A stretch of DNA of 64,000 bases, from NCBI RefSeq assembly GCF_946415235.1, contig NZ_CAMKRR010000004.1:1-64000 (forward strand), given 5' to 3'. The position numbers and the translations under genes are program-made. This document shows positions 61,321 to 64,000 of the stretch, one piece after another. Position 1 is the stretch's first letter. The number at the start of each line of letters is the position of its first letter. The notes below the pieces were generated by a model. It saw only the letters and a program-made list of their open reading frames with translations, ran no database searches and was not told the origin of the DNA. Origin of the DNA: an uncultured Ruminococcus sp. (GTDB lineage: Bacteria; Bacillota; Clostridia; Oscillospirales; Ruminococcaceae).

Positions 61321-62037
61321 CTAAGCCATGTATATGAGCTCTGTAAGTATTTTTAATGTGCTCTCCGCCACGTCGGGGACGAAGAATATAAGATTATCCA
61401 GCAGCAGTCTCCACAGATAAGCCAGAAATCCCAGTATGGAGAATTCTCCTCCCGTAAGGGAGTCCATGAAGAATACAGCTAAAAGTATATATCTCGACCA
61501 CATGGTGATCTTCTGATAGTTTGTGAAATACCAGCGTCTGAACTTAGGCGGTGAGAACTGGTAGAATATATTGAAGCCGTCCAGAGGCGGTATCGGCAGA
61601 AGGGCTATGATACCAAAAAACAGGCTTGCTCTTGCCGCCCTTACAAGCACGAAATACAAGGAAGCAAGTACGAAGGACGACGGGGCGAAACCGAGCAGCA
61701 GTCCGCCTATATTCCGCAGGACGACATACATAAGCAGGTACGTCACAGGTGAAGCCAAAGATATAAGCGTAACATCGCGCTTCATTTTCTTCAGCCTCGA
61801 TACGTCAATATTTATCTCCTTGCTCCAGCCGAAGCCGAAAGCGAATATAAGTATGATGCCGAAAAGGTCTGTATGCTTTCTGAAGTCAAGCGTGAGCCTG
61901 CCTTCCCTTTCGCCTGTGCTGTCGCCAAGCTTTTTGGCTGCAAGCACTCTTATATAGCAGGCAAGAGGCATAACAGCCGTAAGAATGATGCCTCTGCTGA
62001 GAAGCGTGAGAAAAACTCTGTAGATCTTGAATTCCAT
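61321..62037 (-). CDS. M50-like membrane protein lacking the zinc site
   Basis: 238 aa with the helix pattern of site-2-protease-like proteins and clear similarity to the gene just upstream: LGD, GRLTLD, FGFGWSKE and PIPPLDGFN line up. The active-site HExxH is replaced by ACYIR (residues 26-30), so both zinc histidines and the catalytic Glu are gone, while the distal PPLDGFN motif is kept. It should not be a protease; a partner or substrate-binding role is possible. Confidence 0.82.
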   Translation of the reverse strand: MEFKIYRVFLTLLSRGIILTAVMPLACYIRVLAAKKLGDSTGEREGRLTLDFRKHTDLFGIILIFAFGFGWSKEINIDVSRLKKMKRDVTLISLASPVTYLLMYVVLRNIGGLLLGFAPSSFVLASLYFVLVRAARASLFFGIIALLPIPPLDGFNIFYQFSPPKFRRWYFTNYQKITMWSRYILLAVFFMDSLTGGEFSILGFLAYLWRLLLDNLIFFVPDVAESTLKILTELIYMA

Positions 62038-62054
62038 TATACTATCCCCGCGCC

Positions 62055-62768
62055 TTATCCTTTATAGCCAAAAGTATCGGGTATCCACATAACAGCCTTC
62101 ATCATTACCTCGTAAAGATAGTATGACGCTCTGGAAAGCGGAGAATACTCGGAGGGTATCACATTCATGAGAATGAGCAGAGCAAAGAATACCATGTTGA
62201 TCTCTCTCTGGTGCTGATATACCCAGCGGTCGAACTTCTCGGGCGTGAACGCGCGGAGGATGTTGAAGCCGTCAAGAGGCGGCACAGGTATAAGGTTGAA
62301 AAGAGCAAGTCCGATATTTACTATGACAAGGAACTGCAGAAGCAGCATTACACAGGACATAGTATTGAACTGATTTGCGAAAAGTCTGAGATAAGCTTCC
62401 TGTCCGCTTTTGAAGCACAGCATTATTGCCAGTGCAAGTGCAGCCGCAAAGGAGGCAAGAAGATTTGAAACAGGTCCTGCCAGAGCTGTCAGAGCATAGC
62501 CCGCACGGTAATTTCTGAACCTCATTGGATTGACTTCAACAGGCTTTGCCCAGCCGAAGCCGCCTATAATCATGAGCATTGATCCCAGCGGATCAAGGTG
62601 CACAAAAGGATTGAGGGATATCCTTCCCTGCCTCTGCGCGGTATCATCGCCGAGCCATTTGGCCATAAGTCCGTGAGCCGATTCATGTATAGGCAAAACG
62701 AGCAGCAGCGTCGCTATCCTCGAAAAATACTTTAATACTGTCTGAATATCCAGATTGCCGCCTAACAT
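62055..62768 (-). CDS. Site-2-type M50 membrane metalloprotease
   Basis: 237 aa, five to six helices. HESAH at residues 28-32 supplies the zinc histidines and Glu, and VPPLDGFN (Asp166) the third ligand. The short form seen in Firmicutes next to scpA/scpB; substrate unknown. ATG 62768 follows AAAGGAAATAAAG. First gene of the long operon down to the DUF4190-like gene. Confidence 0.9.
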   Translation of the reverse strand: MLGGNLDIQTVLKYFSRIATLLLVLPIHESAHGLMAKWLGDDTAQRQGRISLNPFVHLDPLGSMLMIIGGFGWAKPVEVNPMRFRNYRAGYALTALAGPVSNLLASFAAALALAIMLCFKSGQEAYLRLFANQFNTMSCVMLLLQFLVIVNIGLALFNLIPVPPLDGFNILRAFTPEKFDRWVYQHQREINMVFFALLILMNVIPSEYSPLSRASYYLYEVMMKAVMWIPDTFGYKG

Positions 62769-62830
62769 CTTTATTTCCTTTCTTTGATGGAGTATCATCA
62801 CTTTTTAATACATATAGATATACAATATAT

Positions 62831-62859
62831 ATTATACTATAAATCGCTATATATTTCAA
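62831..62859 (-). promoter_or_regulatory. Promoter of the M50-scp-gerW-metA operon
   Basis: Minus strand TTGAAA (62854-62859), 17 bp, TATAAT (62831-62836). With no terminator visible until about 54.6 kb, it may drive eleven genes. Confidence 0.8.
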
Positions 62860-62917
62860 GTAAAAAAGTATTTTTATGCCTCAAAAAAAATTTTTTTAGT
62901 TTTTTTTCAAAAAACAC

Positions 62918-62946
62918 TTGCTTTTTTTCTGAATATGTGTTAGAAT
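62918..62946 (+). promoter_or_regulatory. rpmB: Promoter of rpmB
   Basis: TTGCTT (62918-62923), 17 bp, TAGAAT (62941-62946), 44 bp before the start codon. Confidence 0.7.
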
Positions 62947-62990
62947 AATCATGTTGTATTTTTACAGGTTAGTTAAGGAGGTGCAACCTA

Positions 62991-63176
62991 ATGGCAAAAT
63001 GTGATATCTGCGGAAAGGGCGTAACCTTTGGTATCAAGGTTTCTCACTCACACAGACGTTCCAACAGAACATGGAAGCCTAACGTAAAGCGTGTTAAGGC
63101 TATCGTCAAGGGTACTCCTTGTCATATCTACGCTTGCTCAAGATGCCTGCGTTCAGGCAAGGTTGAAAGAGCTTGA
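62991..63176 (+). CDS. rpmB: Large-subunit ribosomal protein L28, zinc-binding form
   Basis: 61 aa. MAKCDICGKGVTFG and CSRCLRSGKVERA give a Cys4 zinc ribbon (CxxC...CxxC), the C+ form of L28. AAGGAGGTG lies before the ATG. Single-gene unit with its own promoter and terminator. Confidence 0.97.
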   Translation: MAKCDICGKGVTFGIKVSHSHRRSNRTWKPNVKRVKAIVKGTPCHIYACSRCLRSGKVERA

Positions 63177-63194
63177 TCGTTCAGCATGGATAAT

Positions 63195-63228
63195 AAAGAG
63201 CGTTCCGAAGGGGCGCTCTTTTTTATTA
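63195..63228 (+). terminator. Terminator of rpmB
   Basis: AAAGAGCG and CGCTCTTT form an 8-bp stem with an 11-base loop, running into a T-rich tail (TTTTTATTATT). Confidence 0.88.
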
Positions 63229-63231
63229 TTC

Positions 63232-63260
63232 TTGACTAAAATGCGATTATATGATATAAT
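63232..63260 (+). promoter_or_regulatory. Promoter of the 190-aa gene
   Basis: TTGACT (63232-63237), 17 bp, TATAAT (63255-63260), 30 bp before the start codon. Confidence 0.85.
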
Positions 63261-63289
63261 CATAAAAAATATGAAAGGAGCTGAAAAAA

Positions 63290-63862
63290 ATGTCAGATCA
63301 TGATGCTTGCCTTAATATACACTATTCCGCCCCCGACGAGATATGGGATAAGATAGATGAAGTCTACAGGTCAATGGAATACTACTGCAAAGGTGAGGAC
63401 TGCCTTACATGGCAGGGACAGGATATCGAGCTTTACTCCTCCGTAGAACCGGGCGGGATACAGATATCGGGAGAAATGCCCGACGAGATTTGGGACAAAT
63501 GGTATCCCGAGCTGAAAGCAAAGCTTACAGAAGCTCTCGGCTATGAGATCGGCGAGCCTCAGGACGGTTTTGAATTCAAGCATTGGAAGCCGTATATCAA
63601 AAAAGCCTCGGACATCAAGGAAATAAACAAGGACAAGATAGTTTTCCGCGATCTTTCCGAATTCACATGGTCCCTCTTTGAAAACAGAGAAAGGGATATC
63701 ACCGCAAAGCCGCCGTTTTTCCGCTTCAGCTCCCCTCTTATCGAGCTGAGGATAATATTTGAGTGCACAGGTCTCTTTGCGGGAAAGAAACAGCGTCAGG
63801 AATTCCGTGAATTCATGTGTAGGCTTGATGACCTCGGCATAAATACTCTCGATCTGACCTGA
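63290..63862 (+). CDS. Soluble protein of unknown function
   Basis: 190 aa, acidic, Trp- and aromatic-rich, no signal peptide or membrane helix. PDEIWDKIDEVY near residue 14 and MPDEIWDKWYPELKAKL near residue 63 are similar, hinting at a two-unit repeat. I do not recognise the family. AAAGGAG lies eight bases before the ATG. An amino-acid permease gene begins 40 bp downstream. Confidence 0.75.
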   Translation: MSDHDACLNIHYSAPDEIWDKIDEVYRSMEYYCKGEDCLTWQGQDIELYSSVEPGGIQISGEMPDEIWDKWYPELKAKLTEALGYEIGEPQDGFEFKHWKPYIKKASDIKEINKDKIVFRDLSEFTWSLFENRERDITAKPPFFRFSSPLIELRIIFECTGLFAGKKQRQEFREFMCRLDDLGINTLDLT

Positions 63863-63901
63863 AAGCTCCAATGAACTTAATAACCAAAGGACGGTGATCC
63901 T

Positions 63902-64000
63902 GTGACCAAGGAACAATTGGGCGCTCTTTTCAGTCTGATGCTGCAATATGTCGTTCCCACAATGAAGATATTCTGCTTTACGCTTCTGTGGTCGATACCG
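63902..64000 (+). CDS. Amino-acid ABC transporter permease, 5' end only
   Basis: The first 33 codons of a frame that runs off the window. It starts at GTG 63902 after GGTGATCCT and reads MTKEQLGALFSLM, then LQYVVPTMKIFCFTLLWSIP, which matches the opening helix of polar amino-acid uptake permeases. Family assignment rests on this short piece. Confidence 0.55.
   Translation, partial: MTKEQLGALFSLMLQYVVPTMKIFCFTLLWSIP

Overview
The window looks like chromosome of a cellulolytic, anaerobic Firmicute of the Ruminococcus/Oscillospiraceae type. The evidence is paired GlgC/GlgD ADP-glucose pyrophosphorylase subunits, a secreted family 9 cellulase, sporulation genes (spoIIE, spoIIP, gerW), the early-cobalt (anaerobic) cobalamin pathway, strong Shine-Dalgarno sequences, many TTG starts and textbook sigma-A promoters with 17-bp spacers. 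Genus is an inference from gene content; species cannot be told.

Layout. 0.2-6.1 kb (minus): glycogen operon glgB-glgC-glgD-glgA with promoter and terminator. 6.3-8.6 kb (minus): spoIIE. 8.7-30.7 kb (minus): a very long, almost gapless gene run that starts at a strong promoter before mscS. It passes a metallophosphoesterase, two FAD-dependent oxidoreductases, a propeller-like protein, a small unknown and rsmA (ksgA). It then covers 17 cobalamin genes (cbiL, D, F, G, H, J, ET, A, cobT, U, S, a second CobU-like gene, cobC, cbiB, cobD, cbiP, cbiC) and ends in a strong terminator. No gap in the run is long enough for a cobalamin riboswitch. 30.8-33.0 kb (minus): a soluble sugar-nucleotide dehydratase and a guanylate-kinase-like protein. 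33.3-36.8 kb (plus): membrane-anchored GH9 cellulase and a Gly/Ser-repeat surface protein. 36.9-40.7 kb: NUDIX, iron alcohol dehydrogenase, and an AraL/AraM-like pair (HAD phosphatase and glycerol-1-phosphate dehydrogenase). 40.9-44.8 kb (plus): fused FeoA-FeoB iron transporter with its Cys-rich peptide, tRNA-Arg(CCT), and pta.

44.8-51.5 kb is the most accessory part. It holds a lone AlbA_2 protein and a peroxide-responsive operon (OhrR, glutathione peroxidase, radical SAM enzyme, small membrane peptide) whose OhrR operator is plainly visible. It also holds a TetR gene divergent from a small-protein/VTT/PF06541 membrane operon, a MITE-like inverted-repeat element, and tRNA-Arg(CCG). 51.6-54.6 kb: a permuted papain-like enzyme, spoIIP and a polysaccharide deacetylase. 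54.6-62.8 kb (minus): two M50-family proteins (one lacking the whole active site), scpA, scpB, DUF2953, gerW, dacF, rluB, a GNAT-like protein, metA and a DUF4190-like protein, probably one operon. 62.9-64.0 kb (plus): rpmB, an unknown gene, and the start of an amino-acid ABC permease cut by the window edge.

The leads most worth a second look are the OhrR operon with its uncharacterised radical SAM/peptide pair, the catalytically dead M50 paralogue beside the live one, the 129-bp inverted-repeat element, the degenerate CobU copy, and the 22-kb gene run without a visible B12 control element. All functions are read from sequence motifs and memory of families; no database search was run.
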